NCBI GenBank assembly: GCA_964531325.1
Contig: CAZHCW010000017.1
Coordinates: forward strand, 1-64,000
Direction of reading: 5' to 3'
Origin: UTCHB3 sp964531325
Lineage (GTDB): Bacteria > Bacteroidota > Ignavibacteria > Ignavibacteriales > Ignavibacteriaceae
DNA: 64,000 bases
Shown: piece by piece, positions 24,654 through 33,734 of the stretch
How the letters are laid out: every line of letters begins with the position of its first letter
Numbering within the stretch: the first letter of the stretch is position 1
Program-made: the position numbers and the translations under genes
The notes under the pieces: model-generated
Database searches by the model: none
What the model saw: only the letters and a program-made list of their open reading frames with translations
What the model was told of the DNA's origin: nothing

Positions 24654-27600
24654 TTAAATCTCAAGATTTTGAACATCCTCAACCGTAATCTTTACAAGAT
24701 CTTCATCGCTGAGATTTGACAGAGTGAGGATTCGCTCCTCCTGGTTGCCGATGGCTTTATAAAGCACATTTCGAACAGTTCTCGCATTCCCAAAATTACT
24801 GTCTCTATTCTCGTAGATTTCCTTAAATACCTCTTGGAGGTGCTCTACTGCGGTTTCATCCAGTTTATATCCGCTCTTTTCTGCCAAAACCCTGGTAATA
24901 TTTATCATTTCGTCGGGAGTATAATCTTCGAACATGAAAAAATTTGTAAAGCGACTTTGTAAACCGGGGTTTGAATCGAGGAAATTCCGCATTTCATTTG
25001 GATAACCGGCAACTATTACAACAAGTTGGTCTGAATAATCCTCCATCCTCTTAAGCAAAGTATCAATCGCTTCCTGGCCAAAATCATTCGCTCCTCTGGA
25101 AAGAGTATAAGCTTCATCAATAAACAGAGTTCCACCGAGTGCTTTTTTGATGACATCTTCCGTTTTTTGAGCAGTTTGTCCCTGATAACCGGCAACGAGA
25201 GATGAACGGTCAACCTCCACCAGGTGTCCTTTTTCGAGCAAACCAAGTTCTTTATATACTTTACTAAGAAGCCGGGCAACGGTGGTTTTTCCTGTGCCGG
25301 GATTCCCCATAAATACTACATGAAGATTTTTCTTGATGACTTTAAGTCCTCTTTCTTCACGCATTTTGGCAATTTTGAGTGAGCTAATCAGTTTTTCAGT
25401 GGCTTTTTTAACTTCGCCAAGTCCTGTGAGTGAGTCCAATTCTTTCAAATGTTGTTCAAGCAGCGCCTGATCACCTTCAACCCGTACCTGTCTTTTAGAA
25501 GCTACAGGAGCGAGTTCAATTATGTCTTCAGGAGTGATTGTCTTTGAGATTTCATCTGTTAAATTTTCGTTAGGAATCTCAACAAGTCTGAGAAGGTGCC
25601 TTTTCATTGCAGCTTCTGCAATATTTCTTACCATCCTTGCATTTGAAAATGTTTTGTCTCTTTGCCTGTATCTCTCGTTGAAATATATCTTCAATTTAAC
25701 CATTGTTTCAGCAGACATAACAAGATCTTTCGACTTCAAGATATTCACAGCAATATTTACAAGTTCATCGGGAGTATAGTCTTCAAACAAAATAAACTTG
25801 GTAAATCTTGACTTTAGCCCGACATTACTTTCGAGAAATTTTTCCATATCCTCGGTATAACCTGCAGCGATAACAATGAATTTACCCCTGTCATCTTCCA
25901 TTCGTTTCAGGAGTGTATCAATGGCTTCTTTGCCAAAATCACTTCCTGAATTATCACCGGCTTTAACGAGTGTGTAAGCTTCGTCGATGAAGAGGGTTCC
26001 GCCAATTGATTGATTAATAAGTTCAGTGGTTTTTGCTGCTGTTTGGCCTACATAACTTGACACCAGATTTTGTCTGTCTGTTTCAACTAAATGACCTTTG
26101 GGAAGGATTCCCAAAGCAGAGTAGATATCACTAAAAATTCGGGCAACAGTTGTTTTCCCGGTTCCGGGATTTCCAAGAAAGACAATATGATCGGAAAATT
26201 TGTTTTGAAGGTTTTCACTTCTTTCAGAGTAGAATCTTGCGATTTTTACTAATTCATTAATTTCTTTTTTTACGAGGGTTAACCCCATTAATCCATTGAG
26301 TTTAACGAGTGATTCCTCAAGTTTTTCCTCATTAATGCCAACATCAACAAGTTTGCCTTCATCTTTTTTGAAAACGGCTGCAATATCCTCCGGTTCAAAA
26401 GTTGTGAGTGCAGTTTCAGACCTCATCCCCGGGGGAAGTCTTAAATATCTTTTACTCAATCTCATTTTTGCTTCGTCGTAAGTGTTCCTGACCAATCGTC
26501 CATTACCAAATGTTTTATCTCTGTTTCGGTAAAGATTCATAAATTCTTTGATCAAGAGTTCTTTTGCTTGTTTTGAGAGAGTATAATCCTCTTTGCTTGC
26601 CATCATTTCAAAAATCTGAAACAATTCTTCAGGTGTATAATCATCAAACTGGAAGAACTGAGTAAATCTGGATTTCATACCGGGGTTTGACTCAAGAAAA
26701 TCATTCATTTCTCCCGGATAGCCGGCAACAATGGTTACAAATTCACCGGCTTTGTCTTCCATTCTCTTAAGGAGTGTGTCGATAGCCTCCTGACCAAAAT
26801 CCTGACCTGAGCCCCCTTTTTTAACGAGCGTATAAGCTTCATCGATGAAGAGGATCCCACCCATCGCATCTTCAATCATTTTTTCTGTTTTTTGGGCAGT
26901 TTCTCCAACATACTGCCCAACAAGAGCAGCACGGTCACATTCAACAATATGTCCCTTTGGTAAAAGGTTCATCGCCTTAAAAATATCACCAATTACTCTT
27001 GCAACAGTTGTTTTACCGGTACCGGGGTTTCCGAGAAAAACAGAATTAACTGATAGCCCTTCCTTGGTTCTCAGTCCCAGTTTTTTTCTCTCTTGAACAA
27101 AGTTCAGATAATCAACAAAATCACGCATTGTCTGTTTCACAGATGTGAGTCCAACAAATCCATCGAGAGTGGCAAGAACTTTTTCTACTGAGAGTTCACC
27201 ATCAGAGTGTAACTCTTCCATCGCTTCAGCTTCTTCAATCTCGTTAATATCATAGTGTTCAAGATCGTAAATTACTGAGAAACCCAAAATAAACCATTTA
27301 ACACAAACTAATTCATTATTCAGGAATATTTCAACCCTGCCTTGACCCGCATTCCAGAACCCGGGGTTACCCGTTCCCCAACTTTGTACAACCGCAACAT
27401 TACTCCACTCTGACTCTATCTGAAGTTCAAAGTTACTTTCACCCATCTGCTTATCATTTACAAACCAGAATGCCTGACCATCAACGGACACATCTTTTTT
27501 CTCAAAGTAGGGATTGTTGACAATAACCTCAACTGCAATAAATCCTTGCGTGGGTGCATTAAACTGATGAACATAATATTTTCTACCACTTTTTAGATTC

Positions 27601-28658
27601 TCAGACAAATCGAATGTTCTTGCAAAGTAGGCTTTGAACTTAACCCCCTTAATTATCTCAAAATCTGTCCTTTTTCCGGAACCGGGACTTTGTGAGACCG
27701 GTTTAGCTACTTTATCATTCTGTGGTTCGGTTACTTTAGAGTCTTTTTTGCTACTCGGTGAGAGATCAATTATACCTTGCGGATCCGGTTTTTTTATGTC
27801 TGAAGATTCTTTAACCGGGATTATATCGGGATAATCAGCGGTTTCAATGCTTTCAGAACGCTTATTCTGAGTATTGTTACTTTCAATTTCCGCCATTTTA
27901 ACTGCAAACTCAATTAATGCAGGGTTCCCGGGGAGCAGTGTATGCAACTCTTGTAGAAGTGTTTTAGCCTGGAGGATTTTAAATTGTGCAAAACATACTT
28001 TTAACTGAATTAATTTTGATTTGCCTGTTTTTTCAGGTTCTGTAGTACCATCCAATACCTTTTTAGCGGCATATTCGGCATACCAATATTCTTTATAATT
28101 CAATGCATCCTCTGCATCGAGCAGATAATCACCGGTTGGAGCAAGTAATTTGCTCAGAAAAGTTGATTTGTGACCGGTAAGATTTTTTAGCCATTCTCTT
28201 AATTTTGGTTTTCTCTGAGACAGGGCGGGGTCTATCGAAACTGTAGTGTCGTAGAACCTCATCGCATCTTGATATTTACCAAGAGCAGCCAAACAGGAAG
28301 TTTTATACTCCAGTGATTTAGCTCCGTATTCAGCCGATAGATTAATCACATAATCAAAATCGGAAAGAGCCGACTCATACATTCCCATTCGATATTGGAT
28401 CATACCGCGAAAATATCTCGCATTTGGGTCTTTATCACTTAACTTCACGGCTATATTTGAGTATTCGAGGGCGTCTGATACTTCATAATTTTCGAGGCAA
28501 ACCAAAGCAAAAACATAATTTGCTTCAGGGTCATTCGGGCACAACTCAAGTAATTTAGTGGCAACAACTTTTGCAGACTTAAAGTCTGAATTTTTCAGGA
28601 ACTGTGATACCTGATCCTTTAGTTGCTGAATATCTTTAAATGTTAAAACCTTGTTCAT
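24654..28658 (-). CDS. TPR protein with three tandem CbbX/SpoVK-type AAA+ domains
   Basis: About 1334 residues. The ATG at 28658 is preferred over a TTG at 28673. Order: TPR-like helical repeats (1-270; ANYVFALVCLENYEVSDALEYSNIAV), a charged Ser/Pro linker (275-330), a unique beta-rich domain (335-465; KAYFARTFDLSENLKSGRKY), then three AAA+ modules about 290 residues apart. Each module has Walker A GNPGTGKTTVAR (near 543, 829 and 1119), Walker B LFIDEAYTL and the RFT-F-F-DYTP segment. All three P-loops and Walker B acids are intact, so all may hydrolyse ATP. CbbX remodels Rubisco and EccA (TPR plus one CbbX domain) serves type VII secretion; three modules in one chain is unusual. It follows groESL on the same strand, behind a terminator. 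A protein-remodelling role is likely; the client is unknown. Confidence 0.88.
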   Translation of the reverse strand: MNKVLTFKDIQQLKDQVSQFLKNSDFKSAKVVATKLLELCPNDPEANYVFALVCLENYEVSDALEYSNIAVKLSDKDPNARYFRGMIQYRMGMYESALSDFDYVINLSAEYGAKSLEYKTSCLAALGKYQDAMRFYDTTVSIDPALSQRKPKLREWLKNLTGHKSTFLSKLLAPTGDYLLDAEDALNYKEYWYAEYAAKKVLDGTTEPEKTGKSKLIQLKVCFAQFKILQAKTLLQELHTLLPGNPALIEFAVKMAEIESNNTQNKRSESIETADYPDIIPVKESSDIKKPDPQGIIDLSPSSKKDSKVTEPQNDKVAKPVSQSPGSGKRTDFEIIKGVKFKAYFARTFDLSENLKSGRKYYVHQFNAPTQGFIAVEVIVNNPYFEKKDVSVDGQAFWFVNDKQMGESNFELQIESEWSNVAVVQSWGTGNPGFWNAGQGRVEIFLNNELVCVKWFILGFSVIYDLEHYDINEIEEAEAMEELHSDGELSVEKVLATLDGFVGLTSVKQTMRDFVDYLNFVQERKKLGLRTKEGLSVNSVFLGNPGTGKTTVARVIGDIFKAMNLLPKGHIVECDRAALVGQYVGETAQKTEKMIEDAMGGILFIDEAYTLVKKGGSGQDFGQEAIDTLLKRMEDKAGEFVTIVAGYPGEMNDFLESNPGMKSRFTQFFQFDDYTPEELFQIFEMMASKEDYTLSKQAKELLIKEFMNLYRNRDKTFGNGRLVRNTYDEAKMRLSKRYLRLPPGMRSETALTTFEPEDIAAVFKKDEGKLVDVGINEEKLEESLVKLNGLMGLTLVKKEINELVKIARFYSERSENLQNKFSDHIVFLGNPGTGKTTVARIFSDIYSALGILPKGHLVETDRQNLVSSYVGQTAAKTTELINQSIGGTLFIDEAYTLVKAGDNSGSDFGKEAIDTLLKRMEDDRGKFIVIAAGYTEDMEKFLESNVGLKSRFTKFILFEDYTPDELVNIAVNILKSKDLVMSAETMVKLKIYFNERYRQRDKTFSNARMVRNIAEAAMKRHLLRLVEIPNENLTDEISKTITPEDIIELAPVASKRQVRVEGDQALLEQHLKELDSLTGLGEVKKATEKLISSLKIAKMREERGLKVIKKNLHVVFMGNPGTGKTTVARLLSKVYKELGLLEKGHLVEVDRSSLVAGYQGQTAQKTEDVIKKALGGTLFIDEAYTLSRGANDFGQEAIDTLLKRMEDYSDQLVVIVAGYPNEMRNFLDSNPGLQSRFTNFFMFEDYTPDEMINITRVLAEKSGYKLDETAVEHLQEVFKEIYENRDSNFGNARTVRNVLYKAIGNQEERILTLSNLSDEDLVKITVEDVQNLEI

Positions 28659-28753
28659 TTGTTGGTATGGCAATCGTTTTCAGAAACTTCATAAATCGAA
28701 ATAAAAAGATACCTCTTTAGTCAGAAATATAAAAGAAATGATTTATGAAATGA

Positions 28754-28789
28754 AAATAAAAAAGCCCCAAACATTTCTGTAAGGGGCTT
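28754..28789 (-). terminator. Intrinsic terminator after groL
   Basis: On the minus strand AAGCCCC (from 28789 down) pairs with GGGGCTT (ending at 28762) around a 14-base loop, followed by TTTTTATTTTCA. It is 20 bases after the groL stop and separates groESL from the AAA+ gene. Confidence 0.88.
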
Positions 28790-28808
28790 AATAAAAAGGG
28801 GAGAACTA

Positions 28809-30440
28809 TTAATAGTCCATTCCGCCCATACCTCCGGGAGGCATCATTGGAGCAGATTCTTTTTCTTTTTTCTCATAAACAACTGCTTCTGTTGTGAGGA
28901 GGAGTCCTGAAACCGAAGCAGCATTTTCAAGCGCTGTTCTCGAAACCTTTGTAGGATCGATAACACCGGCTTTAATGAGGTCTTCGTAAACTTCAGTTGC
29001 AGCGTTGAAACCATAACTGCCGGTTCCTGCTTTAACATTGTTCGAAACTACTGAACCTTCGAGGCCTGCGTTGAAAACGATTTGTTTTAATGGTTCTTCG
29101 AGTGATCTTCTAACGATATCAATACCGGTAGTCTGATCTTCGTTTTCGCCTTTTAAGTCGATAAGTGCACTCATTGCTCTTACAAAAGCAACACCGCCAC
29201 CTGGAACGATACCTTCTTCAACTGCTGCACGGGTAGCATGAAGAGCATCATCAACTCTGGCTTTAATTTCTTTCATTTCGATCTCGGTAGAAGCACCAAT
29301 TTTCAGAACAGCAACACCACCTGAAAGTTTTGCGAGTCTTTCCTGGAGTTTTTCTCTGTCATAATCTGAAGTGGTTTTTTCGATCTGTCCTTTGATCTCA
29401 TTGATTCTTTTCTTGATTTCAGCATCTTCGCCCTTGCCTTCAACAATAGTAGTATTATCTTTGTCGATAACAACTTTGCTTGCTGAACCGAGGTATCCGA
29501 GCTGAGCGTTTTCAAGTTTGTAACCTTTTTCTTCGCTGATAACCTGACCGTTTGTAAGGACAGCGATATCTTCGAGCATTGCTTTTCTTCTGTCGCCAAA
29601 TCCTGGAGCTTTAACTGCTGCAACACGAAGTGTTCCTCTAAGTTTGTTAACTACCAAAGTTGCGAGTGCTTCGCCTTCGATGTCTTCTGCAATGATAACC
29701 AAAGGTCTGCCTTGCTGAACGGTTTTTTCGAGAATTGGAAGAAGGTCTTTCATTGCTGAAATCTTTTTGTCGTAGATGAGGATGAATGGATCTTCAAGGT
29801 TTGCTTCCATTGCATCAGCATCAGTGATGAAGTAAGGGGAGAGGTAACCTCTGTCGAACTGCATACCTTCAACTACTTCGAGAACGGATTCTGTTCCTTT
29901 AGCTTCTTCAACGGTGATAACGCCTTCTTTTCCAACTTTATTCATGGCTTCAGCAATTTTTTCGCCGATCCATTTTTCGTTGTTAGCAGAGATTGCACCG
30001 ACCTGTGCGATCTCTTCACTTGTTTCGATGGTTTTTGAGATACTTTTAAGGTAGTCAACCACTTTTGTAACTGCGAGATCGATACCGCGTTTTAAATCCA
30101 TTGGATTTGCACCTGCGGTAACATTCTTTAAACCTTCTCTGAATATTGCTTGTGCCAAAACTGTAGCTGTTGTTGTTCCGTCACCGGCAACATCACTTGT
30201 TTTTGAAGCAACTTCTTTCACCATTTGTGCACCCATGTTTTCGATTGCATCTTCGAGTTCAATCTCTTTTGCAACAGAAACACCATCTTTGGTTACGAGG
30301 GGAGCACCAAATTTCTTTTCAAGAATTACATTTCTTCCTTTAGGGCCTAATGTAACCTTAACAGCATTAGCGAGCTGATCCACACCTTTTTTCAGTTTGG
30401 AACGAGCATCCACATCAAATTCAATTATTTTTGAAGCCAT
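28809..30440 (-). CDS. groL: Chaperonin GroEL (60 kDa)
   Basis: A 543-residue subunit of the double-ring ATP-driven folding chamber, in the cytoplasm. Hallmarks: VTLGPKGRNVILEKKFGAP, AGDGTTTATVLAQAI with the catalytic Asp, the GIDLAVTKVV segment, VEEGIVPGGGVAF, and the Gly/Met tail MMPPGGMGGMDY. Length is standard. GGAA precedes the ATG. It is the second gene of groESL, 23 bases after groS, under the CIRCE-controlled promoter upstream of groS. Confidence 0.99.
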   Translation of the reverse strand: MASKIIEFDVDARSKLKKGVDQLANAVKVTLGPKGRNVILEKKFGAPLVTKDGVSVAKEIELEDAIENMGAQMVKEVASKTSDVAGDGTTTATVLAQAIFREGLKNVTAGANPMDLKRGIDLAVTKVVDYLKSISKTIETSEEIAQVGAISANNEKWIGEKIAEAMNKVGKEGVITVEEAKGTESVLEVVEGMQFDRGYLSPYFITDADAMEANLEDPFILIYDKKISAMKDLLPILEKTVQQGRPLVIIAEDIEGEALATLVVNKLRGTLRVAAVKAPGFGDRRKAMLEDIAVLTNGQVISEEKGYKLENAQLGYLGSASKVVIDKDNTTIVEGKGEDAEIKKRINEIKGQIEKTTSDYDREKLQERLAKLSGGVAVLKIGASTEIEMKEIKARVDDALHATRAAVEEGIVPGGGVAFVRAMSALIDLKGENEDQTTGIDIVRRSLEEPLKQIVFNAGLEGSVVSNNVKAGTGSYGFNAATEVYEDLIKAGVIDPTKVSRTALENAASVSGLLLTTEAVVYEKKEKESAPMMPPGGMGGMDY

Positions 30441-30463
30441 TTTATAGTTTCCTTATTTTTTAA

Positions 30464-30757
30464 TTACTTAATGATTGCAAAGATATCGCTCTCACGCATG
30501 ATCAGATACTGAGCACCATCGAGGGTAATTTCAGTTCCTGAATATTTTCCGTAGAGAACTTTATCGTTAACTTTCACCGACATCGGAACGGATTTACCGT
30601 CTTCTGTTACTTTTCCAGGTCCGGCTGCTACAACAAGACCTTCAATAGGTTTTTCTTTTGCTGTATCAGGAAGATACAAACCACTTTTGGTAACTTCTTC
30701 AGCTTCCTGTGGTTTTATAATAACCCTGTCTGAGAGGGGTTGAAGATTTAAAGACAT
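30464..30757 (-). CDS. groS: Co-chaperonin GroES (10 kDa)
   Basis: A 97-residue lid of the GroEL chamber. Visible are LNLQPLSDRVIIKPQEAEEVTKSGLYLPD (with the mobile loop), VVAAGPGK, VNDKVLYGKYSGTEI and the C-terminal ESDIFAIIK. A strong GGAGGACAT ribosome site precedes the ATG. It is the first gene of the groESL operon; a CIRCE element overlaps the start of its leader. Confidence 0.99.
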   Translation of the reverse strand: MSLNLQPLSDRVIIKPQEAEEVTKSGLYLPDTAKEKPIEGLVVAAGPGKVTEDGKSVPMSVKVNDKVLYGKYSGTEITLDGAQYLIMRESDIFAIIK

Positions 30758-30790
30758 ATGTCCTCCATTATTTTGAAATATTGATTGTTA

Positions 30791-30817
30791 TTAGCACTCA
30801 TAAATTGCGAGTGCTAA
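30791..30817. promoter_or_regulatory. CIRCE operator of groESL
   Basis: TTAGCACTC (30791-30799), a 9-base spacer and GAGTGCTAA (30809-30817) match the CIRCE consensus exactly. CIRCE is bound by the heat-shock repressor HrcA. It lies 34 bases upstream of groS and overlaps the edge of the -10 hexamer, so a bound repressor would block initiation. hrcA itself is not in the window. Confidence 0.97.
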
Positions 30818-30844
30818 ATTAACATTTTTTCCTGACATAGTCAA
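30816..30844 (-). promoter_or_regulatory. Sigma-70-type promoter of groESL
   Basis: On the minus strand TTGACT (30844-30839) is followed after exactly 17 bases by TAATTT (30821-30816). The -35 hexamer differs from consensus at one base and the -10 at two. Placement against CIRCE supports it as the housekeeping promoter of groS-groL. The remaining bases up to 30994 hold no gene; the plus-strand T9SS gene promoter must lie there too, but I cannot place it. Confidence 0.75.
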
Positions 30845-30994
30845 GTGATTTTTGTTCACACAACATAAAAAAACTAAAATAATTTTGAGTCAAGCATTTT
30901 TTTACAAGGAATTTAAATAAAAAATGTTTAATTTGAGTTCCGACCTCTTAACTATTACAAAAGAGTCACCATCATCAACCAACAGGAAGTACTT

Positions 30995-33112
30995 ATGAAG
31001 AAATTATATTTACCATTTGTAATTCTTATAGCATGTACATTTCAGATTTCGCTTTTTGCACAAGCAGGGTCAGTCTCGCTACTTAGTGGCACCGGTACAC
31101 CTATAAGCAGTCATGCCTCGATAACCGAAGCATACGGAGCAATTGTAACCCCAATGACGCAAGGTTACATAATTGAACTTACTGCAACTTACACAGGAGC
31201 AAGTGAGACTTTTCCGATAACACTCACGCAAAAGGATGGTATTGATTCCTCAAAGAGGATAACTATTCGCCCCGCTTTAGGTGTTGGATTGATCACCATT
31301 TCATCGCTTCAGGCAAGTCTTCCGGTTATCCTGTTTGATGGAGCAGATTTTGTAACAATTGATGGAAGAGCAGGTGGAACCGGCTCGGCAATTAATCTTT
31401 TTGTTGAAAACACTACCACCACAGGTGCAAATACCACAACCTTGAATTTTATCAATGGTGCTACCTATAATGAATTGCGATATATTCATGGAAAAAACAA
31501 TCTTCAGGCATCTGCCGGTCCTCGTGTAGTGCTGATTTCAACATCTGCCAATAATCCTGAAGGAAACTCATATAACAAAATAACCAATTGCAAAATTGAA
31601 GGGAGTAGAACCGGAATCGCTTCAAGTGGAACCGCTGCCAACCCAAACAGATTTTTGGTAATTCGCGAAAATGAAATCGTTAATTTCAGTTTTGCGGGGG
31701 TTTGGTTGCTTTCAGCCTGTCCCTCAACCCTGATTGAAAGAAACCTGATTTATCAGACTCAGGGATATAATTCCACCGGAGTATCAGGAATAAATATCGC
31801 ATCAGTTCCCGGACAGGTTCTTGATATCATTGGGAACAAGATATATGGACTGACTTCAACTGCCACAGGTGCCACTACTCTAAGAGGCATCACTTGCACA
31901 GGATCACGGGATGCCATCTATAATATTTACAATAATTTTATAGCTTTGGATGCAAACGGGCCCTCGAATGTTTCATCTGCTTATGGTGCTCAGTTCTCGG
32001 GAACCATACCTTACACGCTAAATTTTAATTACAACAGCGTAAATTTGGGTGGTACACACAGCGGGGGAACATCAGGTGTTGTTATTTCGGCCTGTTTTGT
32101 GAAATCAGCTTCCAATGATACTGTAAATTTCACTCTGAAAAACAATATATTCAAAAACACCAGAACTGGTGGAACCTCCGGAACACTACACACAGGCAGT
32201 TTTATGAGTGCGGTTAACGGTACAATTGATATGGACTATAATGTCTCTTATTGCACAGGCTCTGCGAGTAATTTTCATGCAGGTTGGGGTGGCACAATTT
32301 ACAACGATTTGGCCCAGTACCAGACAGCCGCAACTCCAAATGAAACCCATACAATATTCAAAGATGTGACTTTTGTTTCTGCTTCAGACCTTCACCTTGT
32401 TTCACCTTCCGATGGTGATGCTGATCTTGCGGGTACACCGATTGCCGGAATTACCACTGATATTGATATTAGCCTAAGATCGAGTACTTTCCCATACAGG
32501 GGTGCTGATGAAGCTGCCACACTGATTCCTGTGGAATTGGCATCATTTTTTTCTTCAGTAAGTGAAAATAATGTGGTGTTAACCTGGACAACCGCATCAG
32601 AAAAAAACAATTATGGTTTTGAAGTTGTAAGAAGTTCAAACAAAACTGACTGGATACATGCCGGATTTGTAAAAGGTTTTGGTACAACTGCAGAAGGTAA
32701 AGAATATTCATTTACAGATCAGAAACTCCCTTCGGGTAGATATTCCTACAGATTGAAACAGATCGATTTTGATGGAACAATAGAATATCATGCTCTGGCG
32801 AATGAAGTAAATGTTGGATTACCTGAGAATTTTTCGATCTCACAGAACTATCCAAATCCATTTAATCCATCAACCAAAATCGATTTTACCGTAGCAGATG
32901 TATCGGGAATCGTGATAGAGTTGTTTGATATTACAGGTGGAAAAATTGCTGAAATAGTAAATGCCACTTTTGAACCCGGTTTCTATTCCGTAGTTATTGA
33001 TGCTCAAAAATACAAATTGAGTTCAGGAACTTTCATTTTTAGATTCACTGCAAAAGATGGTTCAAACAACAGTTTATACACAGCAACCAAGAAGATGACA
33101 ATACTTAAATAA
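30995..33112 (+). CDS. T9SS-secreted parallel beta-helix protein
   Basis: A 705-residue surface or secreted protein. A signal peptide (MKKLYLPFVILIACTFQISLFAQ) is followed by a large Ser/Thr/Asn-rich region of beta-helix repeats (ATYNELRYIHGKNN, IYNIYNNFIALDANG, TLKNNIFKNTRTGG). Near residue 510 the linker PVELASFFSSVSENNVVLTWTTASE starts a fibronectin-like domain found in many T9SS proteins of this lineage. The type A sorting tail starts near residue 616 with SQNYPNPFNPSTKI and ends in KKMTILK. No catalytic site is visible. Probably a monocistronic gene, as a terminator follows. Confidence 0.88.
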   Translation: MKKLYLPFVILIACTFQISLFAQAGSVSLLSGTGTPISSHASITEAYGAIVTPMTQGYIIELTATYTGASETFPITLTQKDGIDSSKRITIRPALGVGLITISSLQASLPVILFDGADFVTIDGRAGGTGSAINLFVENTTTTGANTTTLNFINGATYNELRYIHGKNNLQASAGPRVVLISTSANNPEGNSYNKITNCKIEGSRTGIASSGTAANPNRFLVIRENEIVNFSFAGVWLLSACPSTLIERNLIYQTQGYNSTGVSGINIASVPGQVLDIIGNKIYGLTSTATGATTLRGITCTGSRDAIYNIYNNFIALDANGPSNVSSAYGAQFSGTIPYTLNFNYNSVNLGGTHSGGTSGVVISACFVKSASNDTVNFTLKNNIFKNTRTGGTSGTLHTGSFMSAVNGTIDMDYNVSYCTGSASNFHAGWGGTIYNDLAQYQTAATPNETHTIFKDVTFVSASDLHLVSPSDGDADLAGTPIAGITTDIDISLRSSTFPYRGADEAATLIPVELASFFSSVSENNVVLTWTTASEKNNYGFEVVRSSNKTDWIHAGFVKGFGTTAEGKEYSFTDQKLPSGRYSYRLKQIDFDGTIEYHALANEVNVGLPENFSISQNYPNPFNPSTKIDFTVADVSGIVIELFDITGGKIAEIVNATFEPGFYSVVIDAQKYKLSSGTFIFRFTAKDGSNNSLYTATKKMTILK

Positions 33113-33150
33113 TTCAAAATGAACAACTTAAGTCACTTGATTTAAAACAA

Positions 33151-33182
33151 AAAAGGCTGTCCAATTTGGGCAGCCTTTTTTT
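33151..33182. terminator. Bidirectional terminator between T9SS gene and tpx
   Basis: AAAAGGCTG (33151-33159) and CAGCCTTTT (33171-33179) form a stem extended inward by CCAA/TTGG, with A-runs before and T-runs after. It is placed to stop both the plus-strand T9SS gene and the minus-strand tpx gene. Confidence 0.9.
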
Positions 33183-33196
33183 GTGAAACAATTGGA

Positions 33197-33697
33197 TTAC
33201 TTTAAGGAAGCGAGTGCAGCTTCGTAATTTGGTTCCTGTGCTATTTCGGGGACTTGTTCGGTATAAACAACTTTGCCTTTTTCATCAAGAACAACAACTG
33301 CTCTCGAAAACAACCCTGTGAAACCACCTTCTACAATGGTAACTCCATAATCTTCACCAAAAGCTGTATCCCGATAGCCACTGAGAGTTTTTACATTCTC
33401 AAGTCCTTCGGTCGAGCAAAATCTATTATGTGCGAAGGGTAAGTCCATTGAAATGCAAAGCACAGCAGTGTTTTCAAGTTTTGATGCTTCAGCATTAAAT
33501 TTTCTTACTGAAGTTGCACAAATTCCGGTGTCGAGGCTTGGGAAAATGTTCAGGACAACTTTTTTACCTTTGAAATCTGCCAGTGAGGTTTCTTCGAGGG
33601 TGGAATTGACTAATTTAAAATCAGGTGCATCTGTTCCAACTTCCGGGAGGAAGCCAATAGTATTGATTTTATTTCCTTTGAGTGTAATTTCTGCCAT
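33197..33697 (-). CDS. tpx: Thiol peroxidase (Tpx-type peroxiredoxin)
   Basis: A 166-residue atypical 2-Cys peroxiredoxin that reduces hydrogen and lipid peroxides, using thioredoxin. The peroxidatic Cys lies in FPSLDTGICATSVRKF near residue 59, the resolving Cys in HNRFCSTEG near residue 93, and the Tpx-specific start ITLKGN and the end YEAALASLK are present. GGAG precedes the ATG. It shares the terminator at 33151-33182 with the convergent T9SS gene. Confidence 0.97.
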   Translation of the reverse strand: MAEITLKGNKINTIGFLPEVGTDAPDFKLVNSTLEETSLADFKGKKVVLNIFPSLDTGICATSVRKFNAEASKLENTAVLCISMDLPFAHNRFCSTEGLENVKTLSGYRDTAFGEDYGVTIVEGGFTGLFSRAVVVLDEKGKVVYTEQVPEIAQEPNYEAALASLK

Positions 33698-33734
33698 TGA
33701 ATCTCCAGTTAAATGTTTATATCGTTTTAAACCA

